The position numbers and the translations under genes were made by a program. A stretch of DNA of 34,990 nucleotides from Chara braunii. Its lineage: Eukaryota > Streptophyta > Charophyceae > Charales > Characeae. Positions within the stretch are counted from its first letter, which is position 1, and each line of letters opens with the position of its first letter. The notes beneath the pieces were generated by a model. That model saw only the letters and a program-made list of their open reading frames with translations. It ran no database searches and had not been told where the DNA came from. The stretch lies in contig BFEA01000029.1 in the NCBI GenBank assembly GCA_003427395.1, positions 2,560,913 to 2,595,902 on the forward strand, read 5' to 3'. Positions 1 to 9,363 of this stretch are shown piece by piece.

Positions 1-83
1 CGTTTAATCACGTTCAATCGCGTTGAAATGCGTTCAATCGCGTTTAACGTCGTTGAATTAAAAATTCAACGGCGTCAAACGCC
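1..83. repeat. 10-bp minisatellite with palindromes
   Basis: Six consecutive 10-bp units beginning CGTT(T/C/G)(A)A run from position 1 to 60. The last unit forms a perfect hairpin: arms CGTTGAATT (51-59) and AATTCAACG (63-71) with an AAA loop. A second small hairpin follows directly, GGCGT (71-75) with ACGCC (79-83). A related CGTTCAA/TTGAACG cluster lies on the far side of the retrotransposon at 25907-25963. No coding capacity is evident. Confidence 0.75.
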
Positions 84-174
84 GTCACCCGTCGATGTGC
101 AGATCCCCCGTCGTCGTTGCCGCGGCACGCGCGCTCCCACTCTGCTGCCATTTCTGCTCCGCTCCAGCCGCCGC

Positions 175-178
<4 letters not shown>

Positions 179-232
<54 letters not shown>
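179..232. repeat. (TC)n microsatellite
   Basis: About 27 uninterrupted TC dinucleotides. The long Ser/Leu or Arg/Glu open frames across it are products of the repeat, not genes. Confidence 0.97.
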
Positions 233-235
<3 letters not shown>

Positions 236-535
236 CGCGCGTTCGACGTAGGGGGGACTCGTTTGTCGCGTCGGAGCGTTATGGCTCGCGTGGCAAATGA
301 GGTGCGGTCGAACGCAATGGTCTTCTTTAGTACCCGTTCGGACCGTTCCCCTTGCCCCCCCCCCCAACAGACCGCCGAAGGCCAGTACCCAGCAAACGCC
401 CTGCACGACGCAAAGGGGTTCACACGTTTTTTTTTTTTTTTTTTTTTTTGAAAAAAAAAATGAATGCATAGGGTGGTACCCGACAACGGCCACTACCACC
501 CCATACCTTCAGAACACCCGAACCCCCCCCCCCAG
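233..535. other. Homopolymer-rich left flank of the retrotransposon
   Basis: I see no gene in this stretch. It holds C runs at 355-365 and 523-533, a 23-base T run at 427-449 and an A run at 451-460. Such tracts are prone to sequencing error and prevent trust in any reading frame here. Confidence 0.7.
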
Positions 536-539
536 ACGC
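536..539. repeat. Target site duplication, left copy (ACGC)
   Basis: ACGC directly precedes the TGTCG end of the left LTR and recurs directly after the CGACA end of the right LTR at 25865-25868. Four identical bases abutting both ends fit a target duplication of an LTR retrotransposon (usually 4-6 bp), although four bases alone could match by chance. Confidence 0.6.
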
Positions 540-728
540 TGTCGCACTTTTTTCCAGTCGGGCCACTTTGGGCGACCGGAAAGCCAACAGGCTGTCACGC
601 AGGGTTTTGTTTGTGATTGCAATAAATAAAATAAATTAAATAATGCAAATGCCTTCCTGTTGTGTGCGTCCGGCTTCGAGCGAGACCCTTCAATTGCGAT
701 CTTCGCCGGTCCCCGGTCTTAGGAATCT

Positions 729-734
729 TTTATT
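729..734 (-). terminator. Candidate LTR poly(A) signal AATAAA
   Basis: On the minus strand AATAAA lies about 190 bases before the LTR end. The right LTR keeps it at 18172-18177. Position and conservation fit a polyadenylation signal, but the hexamer is common in AT-rich DNA. Confidence 0.4.
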
Positions 735-1041
735 TTGATTCGGAACAACAGAGAATCATGCAAATAATAGTCATAAAATTTATCGAGTGTTATGCATGCA
801 TTAATTATGTCGATCCGATTTTGAGAACTGTGACAGAATCATCCACGAAAGCAATCACCAGGCAAGATTGATGCAAGAAGCAAGACCGACTGACTCGAGC
901 AATGACAGGTTCAAATCAATGAGGGAAGAATGAGAACTCATAATAATCTCAGAAAGTACACATAAACAAGCATGGTCAGTACCTCTCAAGAGTCCTCACT
1001 CATCCCGCTGGTCAATCTCTTTCATTCTCTCTTCTCACTGT

Positions 1042-1788
1042 TCATCTTTGCTGCTGTGACCCATGCCTACGTACAATCAGAGATTGAGACCTCGTGACAA
1101 AAAGCCACCTGAAACCAGCAAGCTCTGAGCATGACCATCCGAGATACATAACACGGAAGTTAATCATGGAGCAAAACTCCTCCCATAATGTAGGCAGCCC
1201 ATCCACCGAAAAGACCCCTCGTCTCAGGTAAGGGTACTCGGTAGGCTCAATTAGCGCCTCAATGTCGATCACCGCTAGAGAGATGTACCTCTCCGCCAAG
1301 CCAATCACGTCGAGCCAACTCGTGCCATCAGTGAGGAGGGAAGGAAGCTTTGGCCCGAAGCTGTGGATCAGCGTAGTGCCACTCTCATCGAGCTCCCTCT
1401 CCCTCTGCTCGAGATACCTTGTGGCGGAGATCCAAACTGCGTCAAAATGATCATGAGCCTCCTTCCCCTTCTTCAGGTACGGCCTCAAGTCATGAATAGT
1501 ACCGTCTGCAAAGCTGGTCTGGACAACAAAGATTGACAAGTCTCCCTGTTTGAAGCCGATGGCATTGACATACTGGTAACGGATGACCTTCTTACGTGAA
1601 AACTGGTTGAGATTGATCGGCACTGACTCGCTGACCAGGAAAGATTGGACCGAACTCATGGATGTGGTGTCTGATGTTTGCCGACTTTCTATGACTTGAT
1701 CGTCGATCTGATTACAAAACTGGTTACTGAATTGATTGCTGAATGTCCGGATAAGCGAGTTGTTTCTGTTCAGAGACAAAACACTCAC
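1042..1788 (-). CDS. LTR-encoded type-1 module ORF (M4, left copy)
   Basis: A 248-codon open frame inside the 3' LTR. I do not recognise a family. From about residue 65 it reads like the type-1 modules of the leader (A-D): a VIRYQYV stretch, then a hydrophobic strand (LSIFVVQTSF) leading to HDLRPYL, a charged helix region (YLEQRERELDE) and a DGTSWLDVIGLAERY segment. The corresponding pieces of modules B and C are PYEVVRYEMV, LYVLTFYF with YDVRIYVP, and DWFAVIEFA or NWYAMIEFA. The first 60 residues (NQFSNQFCNQ) resemble translated minisatellite and may not be coding. The frame is open here, while the right LTR copy carries one stop. The 3' end of M3 overlaps its ATG by 4 bases. Cellular role is unknown. 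Confidence 0.5.
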   Translation of the reverse strand: MSVLSLNRNNSLIRTFSNQFSNQFCNQIDDQVIESRQTSDTTSMSSVQSFLVSESVPINLNQFSRKKVIRYQYVNAIGFKQGDLSIFVVQTSFADGTIHDLRPYLKKGKEAHDHFDAVWISATRYLEQRERELDESGTTLIHSFGPKLPSLLTDGTSWLDVIGLAERYISLAVIDIEALIEPTEYPYLRRGVFSVDGLPTLWEEFCSMINFRVMYLGWSCSELAGFRWLFVTRSQSLIVRRHGSQQQR

Positions 1789-2039
1789 TGGTGGTTGCCA
1801 ACAGTCCTCCTCGCTTCCTCAATAGTACCCACAGAAGTTATGGTGGCACATAGTTTGTCATTCTTATCGTGCAAATAGTACGTGTACTCGATTTTAGTAC
1901 GATTCCTCACGAGGGCCAGTGCATGTTCCATCATCATAGTAGTCTGCTGATTGTACTTCTCAACTGCACTTTCCCTCCAAGTCTCCGCAGTGCCCTGATA
2001 CAGCAAGCAAGAGACTCTAACTGTGTTGTTGCTCTCCAT
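1785..2039 (-). CDS. LTR-encoded type-2 module ORF (M3, left copy)
   Basis: 84 codons starting MESNNTVRVSC. Type-2 modules share a beta-like start, a W-x-E-x-A helix, an EHA (AL) helix segment, a K(Y)IEYxYY strand and a final segment with ATI-S and a Glu/Ala-rich tail. Here these read TWRESAV, EHALALV, KIEYTYY and CATITSV. M2 at 2688-2933 aligns along its whole length. The product is unknown; no catalytic motif, signal peptide or membrane segment is visible. The stop overlaps the start of the M4 frame. The right-LTR copy has a TAA at 19388-19390. Confidence 0.5.
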   Translation of the reverse strand: MESNNTVRVSCLLYQGTAETWRESAVEKYNQQTTMMMEHALALVRNRTKIEYTYYLHDKNDKLCATITSVGTIEEARRTVGNHQ

Positions 2040-2282
2040 ATTCTCACCGAATTTTCACTACATCAGTTCTCCTAGCTCGAGACGGGTGACCCTTTGATGA
2101 TCTGGGTATGAAAAGGCTATTGGGTTGATTGCTAGACTGCTGATAACTGGTGGCTGATAACTAGCTGTTGTTTCCTGAATGTTGCATCTTGATGCTGATT
2201 AGGAGACTGAACGATTGCTGACCAGAAAAAAAAAAAAACTTAGTAGCTGCTGATCAGAAAGTTTGTTCAACTACTGATCAGA

Positions 2283-2515
2283 AAACTGATTGCTTGCAAC
2301 TCTGAAGACTTGATTGCTTGCTGTTCTAGAAGACTGATTGCTTGTGTTTCTGGAAACTGATTGCTTGGATTGCTGGTGTTTCCGGAAACTGATTGCTTGT
2401 GGTTCTGGGAACTGATTGCTAGTACTCTTGGAAACTGATTGTTTGTGTCCTTGGAAACTGATTGCTTGTGTCCTTGGAAACTGATTGCTGGTGTTTCTGT
2501 AAACTGAGTGTTGAT
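2283..2515. repeat. About 24-bp minisatellite in the left LTR (CTGATTGCTTG units)
   Basis: About nine degenerate units of roughly 23-24 bp contain the core CTGATTGCTTG followed by a TTCTGGAAA-like spacer. The right LTR has an equivalent array at 19733-19975 with different unit composition. On the minus strand it reads as a Ser/Gln/Asn-rich peptide, which explains an open frame there (19775-20050) without needing a gene. Confidence 0.8.
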
Positions 2516-2687
2516 TAGATATCGAGTGCTGATTGAAGTCTCCTAAATGAACTCAGTTGTTTTCAAGTCCCTGAGCCGCAGACTCACGAGCCGTCGTGCT
2601 GCGGAAACAAGGCAACAGAAACTTCTGAAGTGCTCACCGTTCAGGTGTCAACTAGGTTCATAATAGTAATTTTGAGAGTTGCTGAGT

Positions 2688-2933
2688 TCATGCAAGCTTC
2701 ACTAAAGCCTGTTCCAAGCTCTCTAGAGAGAAGATGGTACTGTGTAATCTACCATCATGCCCGTAGAAATAAACTACATATTCGATGTATTTCTCTCCTT
2801 TCACCATCTGAACTGCGTGTTCACGTTGCGTTTCCCTAAAAGATTCCATAATCCGATATGCCTCTTCCTCCCATACTTCTCCCTTGTCCCTGTTCGACCT
2901 GCACTTTACAATCAGGACCTCCCCTTCTTTCAT
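2688..2933 (-). CDS. LTR-encoded type-2 module ORF (M2, left copy)
   Basis: 81 codons starting MKEGEVLIVKC. It shows the type-2 pattern: VWEEEAYRIM, EHAVQMV, KYIEYVVYFY and LHSTIFSLESLEQAL. It aligns with M3 downstream and, more loosely, with leader ORFs E and F. The right-LTR copy (20172-20396) is nearly identical but ends early because a CAG codon became TAG. Conservation of the frame in both LTRs suggests it was coding when the element was active. Function is unknown. Confidence 0.55.
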   Translation of the reverse strand: MKEGEVLIVKCRSNRDKGEVWEEEAYRIMESFRETQREHAVQMVKGEKYIEYVVYFYGHDGRLHSTIFSLESLEQALVKLA

Positions 2934-3074
2934 GATCCCTTTTTGTCGTACTCTGAGATTCGAGCCACGGCCTGATCAACTCACGGGTAAAAATAAGACT
3001 TTCATATCCAGAGTGTAAAGGCTATTTTCAGCAGACCCTTTCAAGTTGGTGCGGCCTCTTCAGCAACTACTGGG

Positions 3075-3460
3075 AAGTGAAAAGGGTAATTTAGCAAGGG
3101 GCGCTCAATATCGCCCTGTATGATCGTCCATAAACGATGAGGTAATGGGTACGGAAAGCAAAAGCTAAATCAGACACTTGGCGGAATCATAATTATTCTG
3201 ATTAATGAAAGTTGTGGAATATTTATCCTTAACTGTTGATCGGCACCTGGTGTACGGGGTAGCCCCCCCCTTGTGAAGAGGTACTACTGCGCAACACTAA
3301 CATATCTGGTTGATCCCTATTCGTACGGGCTGACATCAGGTTACGTCAAGCGTCTCTTTAATAACTTCTCCCCAATAACCTTTGTTGTCCGGATGAAGGA
3401 CCCAGCGCACCAAAATCAACCCATCTTGTGCGACACTCTGAGTATTTCAACCGGACTAGA
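3075..3460. other. Segment inverted relative to the right LTR
   Basis: The left LTR reads this stretch in the opposite orientation to right-LTR 20535-20922, while sequence on both sides stays collinear (CAGCAACTAC before, CTAAATAAC after). The left copy also has about 19 extra bases after the segment (3461-3479). No convincing inverted repeats were seen at the breakpoints. Confidence 0.85.
3273..3460 (+). pseudogene. Type-2-like module M1, inverted in the left LTR
   Basis: The frame starts MKRYYCATLTYLVD and includes FNNFSPITFVVRMKDPAH. The same protein is read on the minus strand at 20523-20723, in sense with the element. The SPIIFVVRMKD...LSIL stretch resembles the KYIEYVVYFY...FSLESLE part of type-2 modules, so the right-LTR orientation is probably ancestral and this copy was flipped. 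An adjacent decayed frame at 3475-3635 (minus) repeats a DPSHQN motif close to the DPAHQN here. Confidence 0.5.
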
Positions 3461-3549
3461 GTGGGCAGAACTTAACTGTCTAAATAACAGGCTGAATCAG
3501 GCGGTCGGTTCTGGTGAGATGGGTCGTAGAACGTCCAGGTTCTCGTAGT

Positions 3550-5325
3550 GCACGATTTTTCATGTGCTCATGCCTCAAATGAGAATTCTAAATGCAGGTA
3601 AGAAAAGACAAAGACATGTGCATTCTTCATTCAATTACAAAAGCAGATAAGTCAGGTCACAAGTGATAGCCAACTCTGGGCTTAAGATCCTTTCGGTTGT
3701 CTTTGCACAACAACCTCCTATATAAAACGAGCTTCGACACAATCAGTGGTTTCAGACGTTAGACGTCACCCTCATTACCAGGTGCTGCTTTCAGATTTTG
3801 CTCGGATACTAATTCGTAATAGTTTATGGATACCCCAACTACGAGATTCCGACCGAGTTTTGCTGAAACTCGGCTCTGATTATAGGCAAAGTCATTAGAA
3901 CAAAATGGTTTCCACCAACTTAAGCTGACCCTCAAATCAGGGAAGATCTTTCAAACTCAGTGTGCCATAAATCTTCACTCGCGTGACCTCAGAATCTGAC
4001 AACCATATTTAATCCCCATCAAGCAGATACTTAGCTAGCAAAAAGGCTATCTTCCACATAGCAGATCGCTTCTTGCTCATCGACAATGGTAAGGGAAAAC
4101 TGTTAGTACTAGGAGGCGGTACTCGAGCTGGACTCGGAACTCAGGACCACCTCGTGCGGTTTCTTTGTTTCGTGCTTACAGAGTCACCGATTAGCCCTTC
4201 TAGGGAAGGGCTCAAGACGGACAACTCTTATCTCATACCCCCTTGAGTATCCACTTGTAAACCAACGACCTGACCCTTCTCAACCTTCACCGTGCCCCCT
4301 TTCCAGGACCAGATCCCCCTTTTCCATCAATAGAGTACCAACAACAAGGGAAACACAAGTCAAGGGAGATGTATGTGATGCACTTACTATGCGGTGTTCT
4401 TGAGCTTTCTAATCAAGACCCATTTGCAACCCTCATCTTACTCTGACTCTTGTCCCTCATCATTTTTGTCCAAGTCAGCCAGTAAAAGTCTTGGTAATGA
4501 TCACAGTCGTGGCAAGGGAAGGCAAAAGGGTCCGAGTCTTATCAGCCCAAGATGTTTAGTAGACCCATTTCATTTCCCCTTCCTTTCTTTTTAGTTAATC
4601 TTAATGGAAAAAAAAAGAAAAGGAAAAGAACACCATGCTCTCCCAATAGTAACCTCTTCCATGCGTCATCCGACTCCGAATCGTGAAACAGCTTACCAAG
4701 GACAGCGCGAGATAAGCAAGACAATCAGAGGTGAAAAAAACTCCCTTACTTTAAACTTAAGAGATAGCAGTCGCTTACGAAAGCAGCCAATCGAACTATT
4801 GGCTCGAATGTGCGTCATGGCTGGCAGTAGAAAATCATTTTTTCCTCAAGGTAACCTTAATATTTCATCTTACCTGATTATAGAGACAAGATCACCAAAC
4901 CAAAGAATCAGGGCTCATCACTGAAAGTACTCTGGCAGGTAGCNTTATTAAGTCCTGAAAACATACACGCCCCGTGACCANAGGATTATCATTGACAGTC
5001 AACCGTCACTCCACTCATATCCCTCGTTACAGTAACTGATCACATCCCGGTCAGCGCATCAGATTACTCTTTGGCTTTCATTTTCTCACCTCCCCGAACG
5101 ACTGAATTTCATAACATCCGTCCAACTCAAACTCCGCAGGACTCTTCAACTCATCTGACAACTGTTGACGAGATTACCAGATGCGANCGGGGAAGTCAGC
5201 CATNCACCTCCCGCCATCACTAGCAAGCCTACGTCTCTTGGTACAAGGAAACTACCAGTCAACATCTAACTTGTGAACTTGTCACCCTTCANNCAAGAAA
5301 CTTGCACCTTGCTCCGTAACCTGCC
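3550..5325. other. LTR stretch without recognised genes
   Basis: No gene is recognised. A TATATAAAA string at 3719-3727 is on the plus strand, antisense to the element, with no ORF to serve. From about 4386 onward the sequence is almost identical to the right LTR. Short open frames here (for example 4394-4594 and 4604-4924) have no recognisable content. N calls begin at 4944 and 4981. Confidence 0.6.
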
Positions 5326-7005
5326 TTTATATACTAGACCAGGTCAGCTCGAAATCGCTTCTTTTTCTTCCGTCCTCCATAATTCACACACTGCCCATCG
5401 ATTCTTTCTCGGTGCTTCCCCGAATGGTAATCTCATCATCGCCCGACGTTAACTGTGGACCTAGAAGTACGACTTCTTTCCTTTTTTAAACATCGCCTTC
5501 ACCTTCATGCTCGTAACAATTAGTCTTACCAAGAAGTCTGTGACTTTCCCCGACAGGAGATTCTACTCAGACTTGCGAAGAGAAGCAATGGTGTTCCTAG
5601 ATGTCTTCCGGAGCTCGGCACGTGTGGAAGCGCTGGAAGGCGGGACAAAGCCTGTTGTTCTGGCTGTGCNTAAGAGGCTTGATTCTCTCCTTTTCTTGAT
5701 NATCAGAAAGCGTCTATNACTAGGTCCACTGCTCGNTGCCCAGTCTTTCGTGCACAGACGTCAAGCTGACGTCANCATTCCTAACACATACCGCACTCGC
5801 TCCTCCTCCNCCTCTCACGCTGCCTCTGGCCTTGCTACGTGGAGCTCGTGCGCGCATGTAACCGCCTCTNGACTCAATCCCCGCGCTTGCTCCCTCTAAC
5901 TCGCAAGCATGTCCTCTCTCTGTAGCTTGTCAGGCACTGCAGTCCAGTTGACNTCCATATCTCCCACCTNCTCACTCGCTTTGCTCTCTCTGTTAAATGC
6001 CTTAGCACGCGTTNGCCTTCTGCTTCATGCCTAGCGNCTTCCATCCCAGAACGACCCTCGCCANCAGAGTCTCTCAAGAAAACGATACCTCGCACGATGA
6101 CTGGACGAGTCACAGTGGTGTGATGGCGCTTGACGTGAACAGGAAACTCTCAGGCTCACGCGTGAGCTCATGCCACTCTCTCTACTTGTATCTCAGAATA
6201 GCACGTGTTGACCCTCTCCGGACGCTGCCCTCTCACACGCGCCCTTTCCCCCTGTTTTGCTTCTCACTCGTCCCGCGACCCCTCGGCGTCAGTTGTCGAG
6301 AGCTGGCCTTGGGTGCCCCTTCCACTGGGTCTGCCGCTCTGTGATGCCTCTGGATCTCACCTGGTCTGTTCCAGGACCTGAGATCCGTCTCCCGATCCGC
6401 ATCACTCATCTCACTTTCCCCTCCTGAGTCTCTGTCCTGGTGGACCTGTTTCAGGTCCGCTGTGTCCATCGAGGTCTCAGTCTCGTGATAGGCCACCGTT
6501 ATCCATAGCCTTGCCGTCACTCTGTCCCGTCTACAACGTCTCTCTGCTCGATCTCTCGCCTCCGAAATCGCGTCCTACAACTTCNGGGTAGTCCGCATCT
6601 CCCCCTCTCTTGCCCCCTCCACGTTGATCTTCATTACCAGCTCATCTCCNCCGTCATAATTGAGTATGACGGTAATCCAGGGCCCTTCCCCGNACACGGG
6701 CTTCCAACGGGCTTGGTGGTACCAGTACCCGGGCCTGTACCCANGCAATGCCATAGTCACTTGAAATAGCCAAGAACTTAGTCTCCNGGCACTCGCACAG
6801 AGACAGCCCCTTACAGGCCCCGGAGCTCCGTCCTTTCCCTTGTCTCAGGCTCACAGCGCTAGTGCAGCGGAAATACTCTGCGACTAGCGTGCGTANANCT
6901 AAACTCTTCTCTCTTTTATAGGTCATAACCCTGTGTTCTGAACGAGAGCTTCGAGTACTTTTCAAACTTCAACACTCTAATTTCTATAACTCCTAAAACA
7001 ACTTC
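4386..7005. other. Block nearly identical to the right LTR (21827-24623)
   Basis: Positions 4394-4943 show no differences from 21835-22384. Positions 4982-6965 correspond to 22600-24583 at a constant offset of 17618 without indels and with only a handful of mismatches. Many single N calls fall at the same aligned positions (for example 5187 and 22805). Sequence outside the block has diverged strongly. The pattern indicates a shared consensus placed twice by the assembler, or less likely recent gene conversion. Confidence 0.85.
5326..5333 (-). promoter_or_regulatory. Candidate LTR TATA box (minus strand TATATAAA)
   Basis: The minus strand reads TATATAAAGG about 2.95 kb into the LTR. The same string lies at 22944-22951 in the 5' LTR. 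It is the best TATA match found in the sense direction upstream of the module ORFs, but no initiation evidence exists. Confidence 0.35.
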
Positions 7006-7122
7006 GCAAAAAAAAGAGATACGAGATGCCAACAGTCAAACTCATCTCCACAGACTAGACACAGTGGTCCCATAATGGGTTACTAGTGGGCGCTCGTGCT
7101 TCTTTAAAACCCATAGTCTGGC

Positions 7123-7155
7123 TTACCACCATCGGGTACCCGTGTCCGATGGTAA
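7123..7155. other. Conserved hairpin in the LTR
   Basis: CTTACC(ACC)ATCGG pairs with CCGATGGTAAG across a loop of about 10 bases; the left arm has a 3-base bulge. The right LTR keeps it near 24726-24758. Its role is unknown. Confidence 0.55.
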
Positions 7156-7381
7156 GGAGGGGGTTCATGAACTCCTATAGGGGGTGAAGAACCTCCTACC
7201 GATGCGGTCGCGGGTCGCCCCTCTTTTGGGGCCTAACTGCGAGGCGCTCAATCGGCGCTCACTTCCAGACTAAATAAGCGGGGCCGGCCAACTAGGACCA
7301 CATATAAAAATCTGAACAGTTGGCCTCCCCATGATATGACAGAAACTGAGAAAAGGAAGGTCGCGCCTGAAGACTGATAAA

Positions 7382-7382
<1 letters not shown>

Positions 7383-7430
<48 letters not shown>
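7383..7430. repeat. (TAA)16 microsatellite
   Basis: A pure TAA tract in the left LTR. The right LTR has only a short interrupted version at about 24987-25009. The length difference shows independent evolution of the two LTRs here. Poly-Leu, poly-Ile or poly-Asn frames across it are not genes. Confidence 0.97.
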
Positions 7431-7432
<2 letters not shown>

Positions 7433-8285
7433 TTAATCGCTGAAAAGGAAAGGGTGGCATCCCATAATTTCTCCGCGCAGAACCCTTGCCTGAATAGCGA
7501 CCCACATTCATGCACAAGTCTAGCACCCGACTTTCAACCTTTTCCGTCCCTTTTCTTTCTTTTACTAATTTTCCTCCTTTTAGTCCTCACTGTATCTGCC
7601 TTTTATCCTGGCCACCGGGGTCCGCGCGATTCGGACAAATAGGTCTGGTACGGGCAGTATACGAGGGGTCAGGTAGGACCCAGACCATGAAACCAGTTGC
7701 AGTCTGAAACCTGAATCGGCAGCCCTCCCTACGAAGTGACAAAACTTCAGTTGAGAAGCTAAGAATAGGAAAATTATGTAAATAACAATAACAATAATAG
7801 ACAGGAAATCGTAGCATCTCAGTGACTTGCGGCCACTGGATTTTCCCCATACAAAAGAGGGTTTAAATCTTGGCGTTTTCTTTTTTTTTTTCTCGTTTCC
7901 TTTCCGACAACGACTTTCTGTCTCGTGCACCTAACCCATAACTTGCCTAGGGCACGATCGGCGCGCAGCAGAAAAGACAACACCGGTTTTTTCACCTCCG
8001 CGTCCCAGGGCGAACCCGGCGGCTACCACGGCCACAGGCCGGTTGTGCTCTGCTGTATAGCAGGGCGCCGAGCCTGCGTGGGCCAATAGAAAGCCCTGTG
8101 GCGCACCTTTTGTTGAGGCAAGCACCAAACAGGGCCGGTCCACGTCACGGTACAACCCGGGTACCAGGGAACTTAATCCCGAAACGCTCATTGACCTCCC
8201 ATAGGCCACAACACTAGGACAGAAGGCCGATATCAGGCAGGGTCCTGGTACACAAAGGAGAGCCGGATCGCCGTGCCCTCCGACA

Positions 8286-8300
8286 TAATACCAAACCCCC
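8286..8300 (-). promoter_or_regulatory. Weak polypurine-tract candidate beside the 3' LTR
   Basis: On the minus strand a G-rich stretch (GGGTGGGGGTTTGG) ends a few bases before the 3' LTR start, where a plus-strand priming tract is expected. It is interrupted by T residues, so the match is weak. Confidence 0.35.
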
Positions 8301-8320
8301 ACCCAGCGTCCCCGCTGGGT
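8301..8320. other. Perfect 8-bp hairpin inside the LTR border
   Basis: ACCCAGCG and CGCTGGGT pair around a TCCC loop, 16 bases internal to the 3' LTR. It lies between the weak polypurine tract and the antisense TATA box. Confidence 0.7.
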
Positions 8321-8341
8321 CGAAATGGACTTCACGTCCAG

Positions 8342-8348
8342 TATAAAA
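8342..8348 (+). promoter_or_regulatory. Candidate TATA box for the antisense ORF
   Basis: TATAAAA on the plus strand, 426 bases before the ATG at 8768. The intervening leader is pyrimidine-rich, with irregular CGCT/TAGC-containing repeats of about 20-25 bases. Confidence 0.35.
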
Positions 8349-8767
8349 TCAGCGTAAGTAAACAGTTTTCTCATTCATCCATACTCGTGACTTGCGGTAG
8401 CATCCATAGTGATTCAGCGCAGTCTATTCTCTGTTTTCCCCTTAGCACTCGCTACCCCTTCTCTCAACGCTCACCTATTTTCCTCTGCGTTAGCCATCTC
8501 TTTCTGTACTAGCTTCCTCCCTCTGCGGTAGGTTTTTTTCTCTGTGCTAGGCTCCTTCCTTAGCGTTCGTCTTCTTTCTGCGCTTGCTTTTTCTCTTATC
8601 GCTCATCTCCTCTCTCATGTAGCATGCTGTAGTCTCCCGTAGTCGGCGCGGTTATTTTTCTTTACTTCTTTGGTAGTCTTCCGCTCCCGTTTTCAGGATC
8701 TATCTCGTTATCGTAAACTTCACTCACACAACCTTCTCACATAGTCTTTAGCCACCTCACGTGCATC

Positions 8768-9238
8768 ATGCCTAAGGCATGCCACGGACAGGGTAGAAGA
8801 AGAGGAGGAAGGAGAGGGAAGGCTAAAGAGGAGCCGCCGGCCAGGGCACGGCGAGATTATAATTCAGAGGAGGAGGAAGAGGAGGAGCCACGAGGCTACG
8901 ACCGCACAAGGCCATACCCCCGCTATTCGCTAGCAGGGTGGTGCGAGAGGACTCCATCTCCAAATAGGATGGAGTTCCTCCGTAAAAAATTTGACGCGCG
9001 CTATGACACACCTAGCACCTGTTCACCCCCTTACATCCCTAGAGCTCCTTCCACTCCCGTTGTAAGCAAGGCCATAGTGCCGGCTCCACCTCCTTTTGTC
9101 CCCTGTGCCGTTACATCACCTCATCATCCCAGTCACTGCGTTCTCCTCAGCATCTTCCTTCTTCTCTTTCTCTTCCAACTCGAGCTCATGGTCGTCTTTT
9201 ATGTCTTATATAAGCGCGACTTCTTTTCATCCTTTTGA
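8768..9238 (+). CDS. Antisense ORF in the element's 3' region, unknown
   Basis: 156 codons on the strand opposite gag-pol, between integrase and the 3' LTR. I recognise no family. Residues 7-30 are Arg/Gly/Lys-rich (GRRRGGRRGKAK), then comes an acidic run (SEEEEEEE), a Pro/Tyr/Arg segment (YDRTRPYPRYSLAGWCERTP), a Pro-rich stretch, and a strongly hydrophobic C-terminal segment (about 122-148) that could span a membrane. A plus-strand TATAAAA upstream and AATAAA at 9364-9369 downstream make a self-consistent small gene. Antisense ORFs in this position are known in some Tat-lineage plant elements, but homology is not shown here. The C-terminal half could be chance reading of pyrimidine-rich DNA. 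Confidence 0.4.
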   Translation: MPKACHGQGRRRGGRRGKAKEEPPARARRDYNSEEEEEEEPRGYDRTRPYPRYSLAGWCERTPSPNRMEFLRKKFDARYDTPSTCSPPYIPRAPSTPVVSKAIVPAPPPFVPCAVTSPHHPSHCVLLSIFLLLFLFQLELMVVFYVLYKRDFFSSF

Positions 9239-9363
9239 ATCCGATTTTTGGCTCACAAAATTCTCAAATCTAGTCCACTTCATAGCGTCCCAGGCCTGAG
9301 AGTTTGACTTCCTTGGGCCAGGGACGTCGGTTCCTCGTGAACCAGGCCGCTTGTCGGCCACCA

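Larger units (their letters stand above)
540..8285 (-). repeat. 3' LTR (left copy), 7746 bp
   Basis: The boundaries are where similarity to 17982-25864 begins (TGTCGCA) and stops (CCGACA). The copy contains module ORFs at 1042-2933, a 24-bp minisatellite, an inverted segment at 3075-3460, a long ORF-poor stretch (about 3550-8285) and a (TAA)n tract. Outside the central block it differs from the right copy by many substitutions and indels; about 145 bases near 960-1105 show roughly 13 differences. Position 4944-6894 holds scattered N calls. Confidence 0.9.

Noticed and set aside
44-499. Long open frames over the (TC)n and homopolymer region
   Set aside because: They are simple-repeat translations (Ser-Leu, Arg-Glu) without protein-like composition.
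3719-3727. Plus-strand TATATAAAA as LTR promoter
   Set aside because: It points against gag-pol and the modules, and no plus-strand ORF follows. It is kept only as a note in the LTR description.
7248-7526. Poly-Leu/poly-Ile open frames around 7400
   Set aside because: Produced by the (TAA)n tract; the right LTR lacks most of it.
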